From Streptomyces amritsarensis (GTDB lineage: Bacteria; Actinomycetota; Actinomycetes; Streptomycetales; Streptomycetaceae), in assembly GCF_001953875.1 (NCBI RefSeq), contig NZ_MQUR01000054.1, positions 1 to 53,642 on the forward strand: 53,642 nucleotides of DNA, written 5' to 3'. The notes under the pieces were generated by a model, which made no database searches, was not told the origin of the DNA, and saw only the letters and a list, made by a program, of their open reading frames with translations. Of the stretch, positions 1 through 8,198 are shown in pieces. Position 1 is the first letter of the stretch, and each line of letters begins with the position of its first letter. A program made the position numbers and the translations under genes.

Positions 1-84
1 GGCGGCCGCGGCCGGCGGGCCCGCGGCGAGGAAGCCGGCCGCCGCGAGGGCGGCGGCCGTGAGGAGGGACCAGGCTCTGCGCAC
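1..84 (-). CDS. Secreted protein, N-terminal fragment (probable chitinase)
   Basis: The gene runs off the left edge, so only the first 28 codons are visible, read from a GTG at 84. They encode a typical Sec signal peptide: two arginines at residues 2-3, a hydrophobic core (SLLTAAALAAAGFLAA) and an Ala-rich cleavage region. A strong ribosome binding site (GGAGG at 91-95) sits six bases upstream. The promoter carries a DasR-like operator (147-162), the arrangement known for Streptomyces chitin and N-acetylglucosamine genes. In S. coelicolor a family 18 chitinase gene (chiB, SCO5673) lies in the corresponding place, from memory. The enzymatic part is not in the window, so the chitinase call is an inference from promoter and context; a secreted product is well supported. 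Confidence 0.6.
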   Translation of the reverse strand, partial: MRRAWSLLTAAALAAAGFLAAGPPAAAA

Positions 85-144
85 AACTGCCTCCGGAACA
101 TGGGGGGATGGAGTCAGGTCGGCGGAACGGGACCAGCGGCGCCC

Positions 145-173
145 AAGATGGTCCAGACCAATCCTCTTGTCAA
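145..173 (-). promoter_or_regulatory. Promoter with DasR-like operator for the secreted protein
   Basis: On the minus strand a perfect -35 hexamer TTGACA (173-168) is followed, after 17 bases, by CATCTT (150-145). The spacer and -10 contain ATTGGTCTGGACCATC (162-147). By my count this matches 12 of 16 positions of the DasR-responsive element ACTGGTCTAGACCACT, with the palindromic core GGTCTGGACC nearly intact. A repressor bound there would block RNA polymerase directly. The -35 overlaps the stop codon of the upstream gene (170-172). Confidence 0.7.
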
Positions 174-634
174 GGGTTCCGGGCCTCCCCCACCGCCGCG
201 CGGGCGGCCGCCTCGTGCATGGCGAGTTCCAGCAGGACCGGGTCCGTGAGGGTGCCCTCCCCGTCCGGGAGCACCGCCCAGCGCACTCCCCCGGTCGCCC
301 GGCCCGGGTAGGGGACCACGATCCACGCCCCGCGTCCGACCCCCCGTACGCCCGTGCCGACCCAGTGGGAGGCGGTGCCCGGGGGCACGAAGAAGCCCAG
401 CCGCGATGCTCCGAAGTCGGCGAGCACCGGGCCGGGCCGGCCGGCGAGCGGCCCGAGCACGTCGAGGGTGGCCTGCCCCAGCTCCCCCGGCAGGACCAGC
501 ACGTCCCAGAGCCGCCCCGCGGGCAGCAGGGCCACCCCGAGGGGGTCGCGCTCCCATGCCCGCCGGCAGGCACCGGGGTCCGGCGCCGCCGACACGAGCC
601 AGTCCACCGCGGTCTTCTCCCCCGGGGTCGTCAT
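170..634 (-). CDS. Conserved hypothetical protein, 154 aa
   Basis: This is a soluble protein of 154 residues starting at an ATG. I recognise it as a Streptomyces-type hypothetical but cannot assign a function. It has no signal peptide and no membrane segment. Visible blocks are GVALLPAGRLWDVLVLPGEL near residues 33-52, GFFVPPGTASHW near 80-91 and a GGVRWAVLPDGEGTLTDP block near 114-131; these aromatic and glycine-rich strands suggest a compact alpha/beta domain. The end of the protein is helical and Ala-rich. It precedes the chitinase-like gene on the same strand, and its last codons overlap that gene's -35 element. Resemblance to the N-terminal domain of primase-polymerase-like proteins is possible but not demonstrated. 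Confidence 0.6.
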   Translation of the reverse strand: MTTPGEKTAVDWLVSAAPDPGACRRAWERDPLGVALLPAGRLWDVLVLPGELGQATLDVLGPLAGRPGPVLADFGASRLGFFVPPGTASHWVGTGVRGVGRGAWIVVPYPGRATGGVRWAVLPDGEGTLTDPVLLELAMHEAAARAAVGEARNP

Positions 635-789
635 CGCCCGGCCTCCGTTCCGTGTAGGTGAGGTGTCCTCACCCGCACAGAGCGGGGCCGGGCGCGGCTA
701 TGACGCGGGTTTCCCCACCCCGTGGTGGTGAATCGGGTCACACGGCGCTTGGTGGTGTGCGCCGGGCGCGGGGGCGGTGCGGGGCGTGC

Positions 790-2208
790 TCAGCTGTCGA
801 AGCCGAGGCCGAGCTTGTCCATCGCCTTCAGCCACAGGTTCCGGTGCCCGCCCCGGGCGTCCGCGCGGGCCAGCGACCACTTGGTGAGCGCGATCCCGGT
901 CCAGGCGAACGGCTCGGGCGGGAAGGGCATCGGCTTGGACTTCACCATCTCCAGCCGGGTGCGCTCGGTGGAGAGCCCGTCGAGCAGGTCGAGCATGACC
1001 TCCGCGCCGAAGCGGGTGGCGCCCACCCCGAGGCCGGTGTAGCCGGCCGCGTACGCCACCTTGCCGGAGTGCGCCGTCCCGAAGAAGGCGGAGAAGCGCG
1101 AGCAGGTGTCGATCGCGCCGCCCCAGGCGTGGCTGAACTTCAGCCCCTCCAGCTGGGGGAAGGCGGTGAAGAAGTGCTCCGCGAGCCGGAGGTAGGTCTC
1201 GGGGCGGTGGTCGTACTCGGAGTCGAGCCTGCCGCGGTACGGGTAGATCGCGTCGTAGCCGCCCCACAGGATCCGGTGGTCCTTGGTGATCCGGAAGTAG
1301 TGGAACTGGTTGGCGCTGTCGCCCAGGCCCTGGCGGTTCTTCCAGCCGATGGACGCCAGCTGGGCCTCGTCCAGCGGCTCGCTCATCAGGGCGTAGTCGT
1401 AGACGGGGACGGTGAGGGGGCGGATCCGGCGGACCAGCGAGGGGAAGATGTTGGTGCCCAGGGCGACCCGGCGGGCGAGGATCGTGCCGTAGGGGGTCTG
1501 CACGGTCATCCCGCGCCCCGCCCCGGCGAGCTTCAGGCCGCGGGTGTTCTCGTAGATCCGCACCCCGAGGTCCAGGCAGGCCTGCTTGAGGCCCCAGGCC
1601 AGCTTGGCCGGGTTGAGCATGGCGACGCCGTCGCGGTCCCAGAGGCCCGCGAGGAAGGTCGGGGAGTCGACCTCGGCGCGCACGGCGTCGCGGTCGAGCC
1701 ATTCGGAGCCCCCGGCCAGGCCGAGGCGCAGTGCCTCCTCGTGGAGTTCGCGCAGTTCCTCGACCTGGTGCGGTTCGGTGGCGACGTCGATCTCGCCGGT
1801 CCGCTCGAAGTCGCAGTCGATGCCGTAGCGGGCGACGGCCTCCTCGATGGCGTCGAGGTTGCGGGCGCCCAGTTCCTCCAGTTTCGCCAGCTCACCGGGC
1901 CAGCGGGCGATGCCGTTGCCCAGGCCGTGGGTGAGGGAGGCGGCGCAGAAGCCGCCGTTGCGGCCGGAGGCGGCCCAGCCCGCCTCCCTGCTCTCGATCA
2001 GTACGACGTCCCGCTCGGGGTCGCGCTCCTTGGCGAGCAGCGCGGTCCACAGGCCGCTGTAGCCGCCGCCGACGACCAGCAGGTCGCAGCGCTCGTCGGA
2101 GGTGAGCGCCGGCTGCGGGGCGGGCTTGCCGGGGTCGTCCAGCCAGTACGAGACCGGCTTCGCTTCGGAAAGGGATTTCGCAACACTACGCATGGCGACT
2201 GGGGCCAT
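790..2208 (-). CDS. FAD-dependent amine oxidase (DAO family, PuuB-like)
   Basis: A 472-residue flavoprotein of the D-amino acid oxidase/glycine oxidase fold. The dinucleotide-binding motif VVGGGYSG lies at residues 45-52, and the family C-terminal motif YAAGYTGLGVGATRFGAEV near residue 395 binds the flavin. Close relatives include gamma-glutamylputrescine oxidase (PuuB), and the place at the end of a polyamine uptake operon supports oxidation of a polyamine or gamma-glutamyl-polyamine to an aldehyde plus peroxide. I chose the ATG at 2208 because GGGAG lies nine bases upstream; a TTG at 2217 in the same frame is the alternative. The gap to the upstream permease stop (2234) is short, so co-transcription is expected. 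Exact substrate unproven. Confidence 0.75.
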   Translation of the reverse strand: MAPVAMRSVAKSLSEAKPVSYWLDDPGKPAPQPALTSDERCDLLVVGGGYSGLWTALLAKERDPERDVVLIESREAGWAASGRNGGFCAASLTHGLGNGIARWPGELAKLEELGARNLDAIEEAVARYGIDCDFERTGEIDVATEPHQVEELRELHEEALRLGLAGGSEWLDRDAVRAEVDSPTFLAGLWDRDGVAMLNPAKLAWGLKQACLDLGVRIYENTRGLKLAGAGRGMTVQTPYGTILARRVALGTNIFPSLVRRIRPLTVPVYDYALMSEPLDEAQLASIGWKNRQGLGDSANQFHYFRITKDHRILWGGYDAIYPYRGRLDSEYDHRPETYLRLAEHFFTAFPQLEGLKFSHAWGGAIDTCSRFSAFFGTAHSGKVAYAAGYTGLGVGATRFGAEVMLDLLDGLSTERTRLEMVKSKPMPFPPEPFAWTGIALTKWSLARADARGGHRNLWLKAMDKLGLGFDS

Positions 2209-2233
2209 GGCTTCCAACTCCCTACGGAACTGA

Positions 2234-3040
2234 TTACTTCGGTTGTGCCTTCTTGCGGCGGTTGCCGACCATCTGGCCGGCGAGGACCACCAGCACCGCG
2301 ATGACGAACATCGCCGTGCCGATGACGTTGATCTGGACGGGCGTGCCGCGCTGCGCCGAGCCCCACACGAACATGGGGAAGGTGACGGTGTTGCCCGAGT
2401 TGAAGTTGGTGATGATGAAGTCGTCGAACGAGAGCGCGAAGGAGAGCAGCGCGCCCGCCGCGATACCGGGTGCGGCGATGGGCAGGGTCACCCGCAGGAA
2501 GGTCTGCACCGGGCCCGCGTAGAGGTCCCGGGCGGCCTCCTCCAGCCGCGGGTCCATGGACAGGACGCGGGCCTTGACCGCGGCGACGACGAAGCTGAGG
2601 CAGAACATGATGTGGGCGATCAGGATCGTCCAGAAGCCCAGCTGGATGCCCATGTTGAGGAAGAGCGCGAGCAGCGAGGCCGCCATCACGATCTCCGGCA
2701 TGGCCATGGGCAGGAAGATCAGCGAGTTGACGGCGCCGCGCGCCCGGAACCGGTAGCGCACCAGCGCGAAGGCTATCGCCGTGCCCAGGGCGGTCGCCGC
2801 GAGCGTCGACCACAGGGCGATCTGGAGCGAGAGGCCGAGGGAGCCGCACATGTCGGCGACTCCGCAGGGGTCCTTCCACGCGTCGAGCGAGAACTCCTGC
2901 CAGGCGTAGTTGAAGCGCCCGGAGGGGTTGTTGAAGGAGAAGACGGTGACGACGACGTTCGGCAGGATCATGTACGCGAGCGTGCCGAGGCCCGCGATCA
3001 CGACCAGGTTGCGCCGCAGCCAGGTGAGGGGGGTGCGCAT
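2234..3040 (-). CDS. potC: Polyamine ABC transporter permease (PotC-like)
   Basis: An inner-membrane permease of 268 residues with about six transmembrane helices, of the spermidine/putrescine PotC type. The ATPase-contacting EAA loop is visible as EEAARDLYAGPVQTFLRVTLP, with the conserved glycine shortly after. Length is normal for PotC. The start codon shares one base with the stop of the upstream permease gene (TGATG), so translation is coupled. It would pair with the PotB-like permease and the PotA-like ATPase to bring polyamines into the cytoplasm. Confidence 0.85.
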   Translation of the reverse strand: MRTPLTWLRRNLVVIAGLGTLAYMILPNVVVTVFSFNNPSGRFNYAWQEFSLDAWKDPCGVADMCGSLGLSLQIALWSTLAATALGTAIAFALVRYRFRARGAVNSLIFLPMAMPEIVMAASLLALFLNMGIQLGFWTILIAHIMFCLSFVVAAVKARVLSMDPRLEEAARDLYAGPVQTFLRVTLPIAAPGIAAGALLSFALSFDDFIITNFNSGNTVTFPMFVWGSAQRGTPVQINVIGTAMFVIAVLVVLAGQMVGNRRKKAQPK

Positions 3041-3969
3041 CAGACCAGGTCCTCCGTCCCCGCTCGGCGGATGTAGATGGTGACCATGATCAGCACGATG
3101 GCCATGAGAATGAAGGACAGCGCGGCCGCCGTCGGGTAGTCGAGGATCCGCAGGTACTGCGACTGGATGACGTTGCCGATCATCCGGGTGTCCGTGGAGC
3201 CGAGCAGCTCGGCGTTGACGTAGTCGCCGCTCGCCGGGATGAAGGTGAGCAGGGTCCCGGAGACCACGCCCGGCATGGAGAGCGGGAAGGTGACCTTCCG
3301 GAAGACCGTGGCGGGGCGGGCGTAGAGGTCCCCGGCCGCCTCGTGGAGGCGGGTGTCGATGCGCTCCAGGGAGGAGTACAGCGGCAGGATCATGAAGGGG
3401 AGGAAGTTGTACGTCAGGCCGCAGACGACCGCGAGCGGCGTGGCCAGCACCCGGTCCCCCTCGGTCATGCCCAGCCAGCTGGTCACGTCGAGGAAGCCGA
3501 CCGCGTTGAGGGCGCCCACCACCGGTCCGCCGTCGGCCAGGATCGTCTTCCAGGCCAGCGTGCGGATCAGGAAGCTGGTGAAGAACGGGGCGATGACCAG
3601 GACCAGGAGCAGGCCCCGCCAGCGGCCCGCCTTGAAGGCGATCAGGTAGGCCAGCGGGTACCCGAGCAGCAGGCACAGCGCGGTGGCGGTGCCGGCGTAC
3701 AGCAGGGAGCGCAGGAACTGCGGCAGGTACTCGGTGAGGGCGTCCCAGTACGTCCGGAAGTGCCAGGTGACCTCGAAGCCCTCTTCGAGGGAGCCGGTCT
3801 GCACCGAGGTGGAGGCCTGGTAGACCATCGGCAGGACGAAGAAGACCAGCAGCCACAGGATCCCGGGCAGCAGCAGCCAGTACGGGACCAGCCGCTTGCG
3901 CACGGACGGCTTGTGGACCGGGGGTCCGGCGGGGGCGGGCGCCTGGGGCGGCGCGGCGGTGGCGGTCAC
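3040..3969 (-). CDS. potB: Polyamine ABC transporter permease (PotB-like)
   Basis: A 309-residue permease with a short Pro/Ala-rich cytoplasmic N-terminus followed by about six transmembrane helices. The EAA loop reads HEAAGDLYARPATVFRKVTFP. The GTG start at 3969 overlaps the ATPase stop by four bases (GTGA), a classic coupling arrangement. The YWLLLPGILWLLVFFVLPM first helix and the NFLPFMILPLYSSLE segment are typical of PotB and PotH proteins. It forms the heterodimeric channel with the next gene. Confidence 0.85.
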   Translation of the reverse strand: MTATAAPPQAPAPAGPPVHKPSVRKRLVPYWLLLPGILWLLVFFVLPMVYQASTSVQTGSLEEGFEVTWHFRTYWDALTEYLPQFLRSLLYAGTATALCLLLGYPLAYLIAFKAGRWRGLLLVLVIAPFFTSFLIRTLAWKTILADGGPVVGALNAVGFLDVTSWLGMTEGDRVLATPLAVVCGLTYNFLPFMILPLYSSLERIDTRLHEAAGDLYARPATVFRKVTFPLSMPGVVSGTLLTFIPASGDYVNAELLGSTDTRMIGNVIQSQYLRILDYPTAAALSFILMAIVLIMVTIYIRRAGTEDLV

Positions 3970-5114
3970 GCGCTCTCCTCGACCGTCTCGATGCCCGCTT
4001 CCATGTCCTGGGCCGCGTCGAGTCCGAAGGTGTGCTCCGGGTTCCAGTGCAGTACCACCTCGGCGCCCGGCACCAGGCGGGCGTCGCGCTCGATGTTCTG
4101 GACGTAGACCTCCAGCTCGGCGCAGACCGGGCTGTCGACGACGAACTGGGTGGACACCCCGATGAAGGAGGAGGCGGCTATCCGGCCGGTGATCTTGTTA
4201 CGGCCGGCCGCGATGGCGTTCTCCTCCTCGGCCGGGACGAGGGACACCTTCTCCGGGCGGACACCGACGAGCAGCTTCCCGCCGGCCCGGGGCGTGGTCG
4301 AACACCGGGTGGCGGGCAGCCGCAGGGTGGTGCCGGAGGCCGAGACGACGACGTCGGATCCGGCGGACTCCACCGAGGCCTCGATGAGGTTGGAGGTGCC
4401 GAGGAAGTTGGCGACGAAGGTGGTCCGCGGGTTCTCGTAGAGCTCGGCGGGGGCGCCCAGCTGCTCGACGCGCCCGCCGTTCATCACGGCGACCGTGTCG
4501 GCCATGGTCATGGCCTCCTCCTGGTCGTGCGTGACGTGCACGAAGGTGATGCCGACCTCGGTCTGGATCCGCTTGAGCTCCAGTTGCATCTGGCGGCGCA
4601 GCTTGAGGTCGAGGGCGCCGAGGGGCTCGTCGAGCAGCAGCACCTGCGGGTGGTTGATCAGGGCCCGGGCGACGGCGACGCGCTGCTGCTGGCCGCCGGA
4701 GAGCTGGTGCGGCTTGCGCTGGGCGAACTGGCCGAGCTGGACCAGCTCCAGCATCTCCTCGACCTGCTTCTTGACGGACTTGATGCCGCGGCGGCGCAGG
4801 CCGAAGGCGATGTTCTCGAAGATGCTCAGGTGCGGGAAGAGCGCGTAGCTCTGGAAGACCGTGTTGACCGGGCGCTTGTAGGGCGGCAGGTGGGTGACCT
4901 CCCGGTCGCCGAGGTGGACCGTGCCGGTGGAGGGCTCCTCCAGCCCCGCGATCATGCGCAGGGTGGTGGTCTTGCCGCAGCCGGAAGCGCCGAGCAGGGC
5001 GAAGAAGGAGCCCTGGGGGACGGTGAGGTCCAGCGGGTGCACGGCGGTGAAGGTGCCGTAGTGCTTGCTGATCCCGGAGAGGCGGACGTCGCCGCCTTCG
5101 GTCTTGTCAGTCAT
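3966..5114 (-). CDS. potA: Polyamine ABC transporter ATP-binding protein (PotA-like)
   Basis: A 382-residue ATPase that powers polyamine import. Walker A is GASGCGKTT, the signature is LSGGQQQRVAVARAL, Walker B is VLLLDEPLGALD, and the switch histidine follows in VTHDQEEAM. A C-terminal TOBE domain (from about residue 280: VRPEKVSLVP) is present, as in PotA and PotG. The ATG at 5114 was chosen because the protein then begins just before the ABC domain; the long upstream reading frame is antisense or out of context. The ribosome binding site is weak. It lies 77 bases after the binding-protein stop in the same operon. Confidence 0.88.
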   Translation of the reverse strand: MTDKTEGGDVRLSGISKHYGTFTAVHPLDLTVPQGSFFALLGASGCGKTTTLRMIAGLEEPSTGTVHLGDREVTHLPPYKRPVNTVFQSYALFPHLSIFENIAFGLRRRGIKSVKKQVEEMLELVQLGQFAQRKPHQLSGGQQQRVAVARALINHPQVLLLDEPLGALDLKLRRQMQLELKRIQTEVGITFVHVTHDQEEAMTMADTVAVMNGGRVEQLGAPAELYENPRTTFVANFLGTSNLIEASVESAGSDVVVSASGTTLRLPATRCSTTPRAGGKLLVGVRPEKVSLVPAEEENAIAAGRNKITGRIAASSFIGVSTQFVVDSPVCAELEVYVQNIERDARLVPGAEVVLHWNPEHTFGLDAAQDMEAGIETVEESA

Positions 5115-5191
5115 GGAGGGGTCCCGGGGTTGGGTGGGCGGAGAGGTCAAGGAGGGAGGGCCGGGGCGGCCGCCGGCGCGTCGGGCGGGCG

Positions 5192-6442
5192 TCAGGCGCC
5201 GATGAGCTTGGCGAACTTCTCCTCGTACGCCGTCTCTTCCTCGCCGGTGAGGGAGCGGAAGGCGTGGGACTTGGCGGTCATCGCCTTGTCCGGGACGATC
5301 AGGGTGTTCTCCGCGAGCTCGGGGTCGATCTTGGCGAGCTCTTCGCCCACGCCCTCGACGGGGCACACGTAGCTGATGTACGCGGCGAGCTGGGCGGCGA
5401 CGGGGAGCTCGTAGTAGTAGTCGATGAGCCGTTCCGCGTTGGCCTTGTGCCGGGCCTTGGCGGGGACCAGCAGGTTGTCGCTGGAGGTGATGTAGCCGGC
5501 GGCGGGGATCGCGAACTTGATGTCCGGGTTGCCGGCCTGGAGCTGGATGACGTCGCCCGCCCAGGCGAGGCAGGCCGCGAGGTCGCCCTTGTCGAGGTCG
5601 GAGGTGTAGTCGTTGCCCGTGAAGCGGCGGATCTGGTTCTTGTCCACGCCCTTCTGGAGCCGGCCTATCGCCTCGTCGAAGTCCGCGTCCGTGAAGGAGG
5701 AGGGGTTCTTGCCCTGGTCGAGCATGGTCATGCCGACGCTGTCGCGCATCTCCGTCAGGAAGCCGACGCGGCCCTTGAGGGAGGGGTCGTCGAGCATCTG
5801 GGTGACGGAGTCGACCTTCTTGCCGTCCGTCGCCTTCTCGTTGTAGGCGATGACGGTGGAGATGCCGGTCCAGGGGTAGCTGTACGCGCGGCCCGGGTCC
5901 CAGTCGGGGCTGCGGAACTGCGGGGACAGGTTGGCGTAGGCGTGCGGCAGGTGCGCGGGGTCGAGCTTCTGGGCCCAGCCGAGGCGGATGATGCGCGCCG
6001 CGAGCCAGTCGGTGACGACGATCAGGTCGCGGCCGGTGTCCTGGCCGGCCGCGAGCTGCGGTTTGATCTTGCCGAAGAACTCGACGTTGTCGTTGATGTC
6101 CTCGGTGTACTTGACCTTGATCCCGGTCCGCTTGGCGAACTCGTCCAAGGTGGGACGGGACTTCTCGTCCTCGCTGGTGTCCATGTACTCGGTCCAGTTG
6201 GAGAAGATGATCTCCTTTTCCCGGTCCGAGTGGTCGTCGGAGGCCGCGGCCGCGCCGCCCTCGCGCTTGGCGGGCGGGATTCCGCACCCGGCGAGGGTGG
6301 ACGCGCCTGCGAGGGTGAGCGCTCCGACTCCGGAGGCGCGCAGCAGCGAGCGGCGGGTGAGGGCGCCGCGCCCGCTGGTGAGGCTGCGCCGCATCGCGGC
6401 GAGTTGTGCCGCGGAGAGGCGGTCGGGCTCGAACTGCTCCAT
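5192..6442 (-). CDS. Polyamine-binding lipoprotein (PotD-like), Tat-exported
   Basis: A 416-residue extracellular solute-binding protein. Its N-terminus has a twin-arginine motif (TRRSLLRAS, arginines at 30-31), a hydrophobic stretch and a lipobox LAGC with the lipidated cysteine at about 53, so it is probably exported folded by Tat and anchored to the membrane. The mature part resembles PotD/PotF: EIIFSNWTEYMD at the start, then YPWTGISTVIAYNEK and LAAYISYVCPVEG. The 30-residue extension before the twin arginine is longer than usual. The gene is second in the operon, 47 bases after the aldehyde dehydrogenase. Confidence 0.82.
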   Translation of the reverse strand: MEQFEPDRLSAAQLAAMRRSLTSGRGALTRRSLLRASGVGALTLAGASTLAGCGIPPAKREGGAAAASDDHSDREKEIIFSNWTEYMDTSEDEKSRPTLDEFAKRTGIKVKYTEDINDNVEFFGKIKPQLAAGQDTGRDLIVVTDWLAARIIRLGWAQKLDPAHLPHAYANLSPQFRSPDWDPGRAYSYPWTGISTVIAYNEKATDGKKVDSVTQMLDDPSLKGRVGFLTEMRDSVGMTMLDQGKNPSSFTDADFDEAIGRLQKGVDKNQIRRFTGNDYTSDLDKGDLAACLAWAGDVIQLQAGNPDIKFAIPAAGYITSSDNLLVPAKARHKANAERLIDYYYELPVAAQLAAYISYVCPVEGVGEELAKIDPELAENTLIVPDKAMTAKSHAFRSLTGEEETAYEEKFAKLIGA

Positions 6443-6489
6443 GCGAAGAGGCCTTTCGGGAGGTGTACCGCCGGTCGGGCGGTGGTCGG

Positions 6490-8004
6490 CTATCGGTCCC
6501 CGAAGATCGTGCGGTGCCAGTCCTTCGCGGCTACCGCGGTGTTGTCGTACATCACGTGCTTGACCTGCGTGTACTCCTCGAAGGAGTAGGCGGACATGTC
6601 CTTTCCGAAGCCGCTGGCCTTGTAGCCCCCGTGGGGCATCTCGCTGATGATCGGGATGTGGTCGTTGACCCACACGCAGCCCGCCTTGATCTCGCGGGTG
6701 GCGCGGTTCGCCCGGTAGACGTCGCGGCTCCAGGCGGAGGCGGCGAGTCCGTACGGGGTGTCGTTGGCCAGCGCGATGCCCTCGTCGTCGGTGTCGAAGG
6801 GCAGGACCACGAGGACGGGGCCGAAGATCTCCGACTGGACCACCTCGCTGTCCTGGGCGGCCCCGCTGATGAGGGTGGGCCGGTAGTACGCCCCGTCGGC
6901 GAGGTCGCCGCCCGGGATCTCGCCGCCGGTGACGACGGTGGCGTAGCCGCGGGCGCGCTCGACGAAGCCGGCGACGCGGTCGCGCTGGGCGTGCGAGACC
7001 AGCGGGCCCAGGTCGGTGCCCGGCGCGAAGGGGTCGCCGAGGCGGACGGTCTCCATCAGCGCGGCGACCCGGGCGACGAAGGCGTCGTGCAGGGGGCGCT
7101 GCACGTAGGCGCGGGTGGCGGCGGTGCAGTCCTGCCCGGTGTTGATCAGGGAGGCGGCGACGGCGCCGTGCGCGGCGGCTTCCAGGTCGGCGTCGTCGAA
7201 GACGAGGAAGGGTGCCTTGCCGCCGAGCTCGAGGTGCAGGCGCTTGACGGTGGCGGTGGCGATCTCCGCGACCCGCTTGCCGACGGCGGTGGAGCCGGTG
7301 AAGGAGGTCATCACCACGTCGGGGTGGCCCACCAGGTGCTCGCCCGCGTCGCGGCCGGCGCCGGTGACGATGTTGATCACGCCGTCGGGCAGGCCCGCGT
7401 CCTTGGCCGCCTGGGCGAACATCAGGGACGTCAGCGGGGTCAGCTCGGCGGGCTTGAGCACGATGGTGTTGCCCGCCGCGATCGCCGGGAGGATCTTCCA
7501 GGCGGCCATCTGGAGCGGGTAGTTCCAGGGGGCGATGGAGCCGACGACGCCGATCGCCTCGCGGCGTACGTACGAGGTGTGGTCGCCCGAGTATTCGGCG
7601 GCGGCCTGCCCCTGGAGGTGCCGGGCGGCGCCCGCGAAGAACGCGGTGTTGTCGATGGTGCCGGGTACGTCGAACTCGCTCGACAGCTTGATCGGCTTGC
7701 CGCACTGGAGGGACTCGGCGTAGGCGAAGTCCTCGGCCTGCTCGGCCAGTACGGCGGCCAGCCGGTGCAGGGCGTCCGACCGCTCGCCGGGGGTGGCCCC
7801 GGACCAGGCCGGGAAGGCGCGCCCGGCGGCGGCGACGGCCTCGTCGACGTCCGCGGTGCTCGCCAGCTCGTAGGTCAGGACCTCCTCGCCGGTGGCCGGA
7901 TCGACCACGGTGTGTGACCGTCCGGAGGTTCCGGCCCGGAGCTGTCCGTCGATGTACTGCGCGCCGTCTGCGAAGCGGTCCTTGACCTGGAAGCGGTTGC
8001 CCAT
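6490..8004 (-). CDS. Aldehyde dehydrogenase (gamma-aminobutyraldehyde type)
   Basis: A 504-residue NAD(P)-dependent aldehyde dehydrogenase. The glutamate motif LELGGKAPFLVF and the catalytic cysteine in NTGQDCTAATR are both present, as is the cofactor-binding TGSTAVGKRVAE. As first gene of a polyamine uptake operon it likely oxidises gamma-aminobutyraldehyde or a related aminoaldehyde made by the FAD oxidase five genes downstream. A GTG at 8007 directly precedes the ATG at 8004; GGAGAG lies 10 bases before the ATG, so either may be used. A second paralogue lies at 14156-15595. Substrate is inferred from context. Confidence 0.8.
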   Translation of the reverse strand: MGNRFQVKDRFADGAQYIDGQLRAGTSGRSHTVVDPATGEEVLTYELASTADVDEAVAAAGRAFPAWSGATPGERSDALHRLAAVLAEQAEDFAYAESLQCGKPIKLSSEFDVPGTIDNTAFFAGAARHLQGQAAAEYSGDHTSYVRREAIGVVGSIAPWNYPLQMAAWKILPAIAAGNTIVLKPAELTPLTSLMFAQAAKDAGLPDGVINIVTGAGRDAGEHLVGHPDVVMTSFTGSTAVGKRVAEIATATVKRLHLELGGKAPFLVFDDADLEAAAHGAVAASLINTGQDCTAATRAYVQRPLHDAFVARVAALMETVRLGDPFAPGTDLGPLVSHAQRDRVAGFVERARGYATVVTGGEIPGGDLADGAYYRPTLISGAAQDSEVVQSEIFGPVLVVLPFDTDDEGIALANDTPYGLAASAWSRDVYRANRATREIKAGCVWVNDHIPIISEMPHGGYKASGFGKDMSAYSFEEYTQVKHVMYDNTAVAAKDWHRTIFGDR

Positions 8005-8024
8005 CACGCTCTCACGCTCTCCGT

Positions 8025-8050
8025 AGCTACAGTTCGAGCTACAGCTCGAA
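8025..8050. promoter_or_regulatory. Candidate operator of the polyamine operon
   Basis: Just upstream of the aldehyde dehydrogenase start lies an 18-base inverted repeat, TTCGAGCT-AC-AGCTCGAA (8033-8050), with perfect 8-base arms. It overlaps a tandem direct repeat of AGCTACAGTTCG / AGCTACAGCTCG (8025-8036 and 8037-8048, one mismatch). The site is in the 5' leader or promoter of the minus-strand operon and is a plausible repressor binding site; the protein is unknown. Confidence 0.5.
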
Positions 8051-8198
8051 TTGAGTGCCGATCCTGACAGAGGTGGTGCCCTCGGCCAAGTGATTCCGTT
8101 GTTGCCTTTTGATTACGCGACGGAATCGGTCGACCATGTGTCGAGGCACGCCGAAAATCCGGTACGAAGTGTCAGTGGCGGGTGTCACACTCGCGTGC

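Noticed and set aside
658..2304. Long plus-strand reading frame of 548 codons opposite the FAD oxidase
   Set aside because: It is a mirror frame of a GC-rich gene; the product is low-complexity and matches no family.
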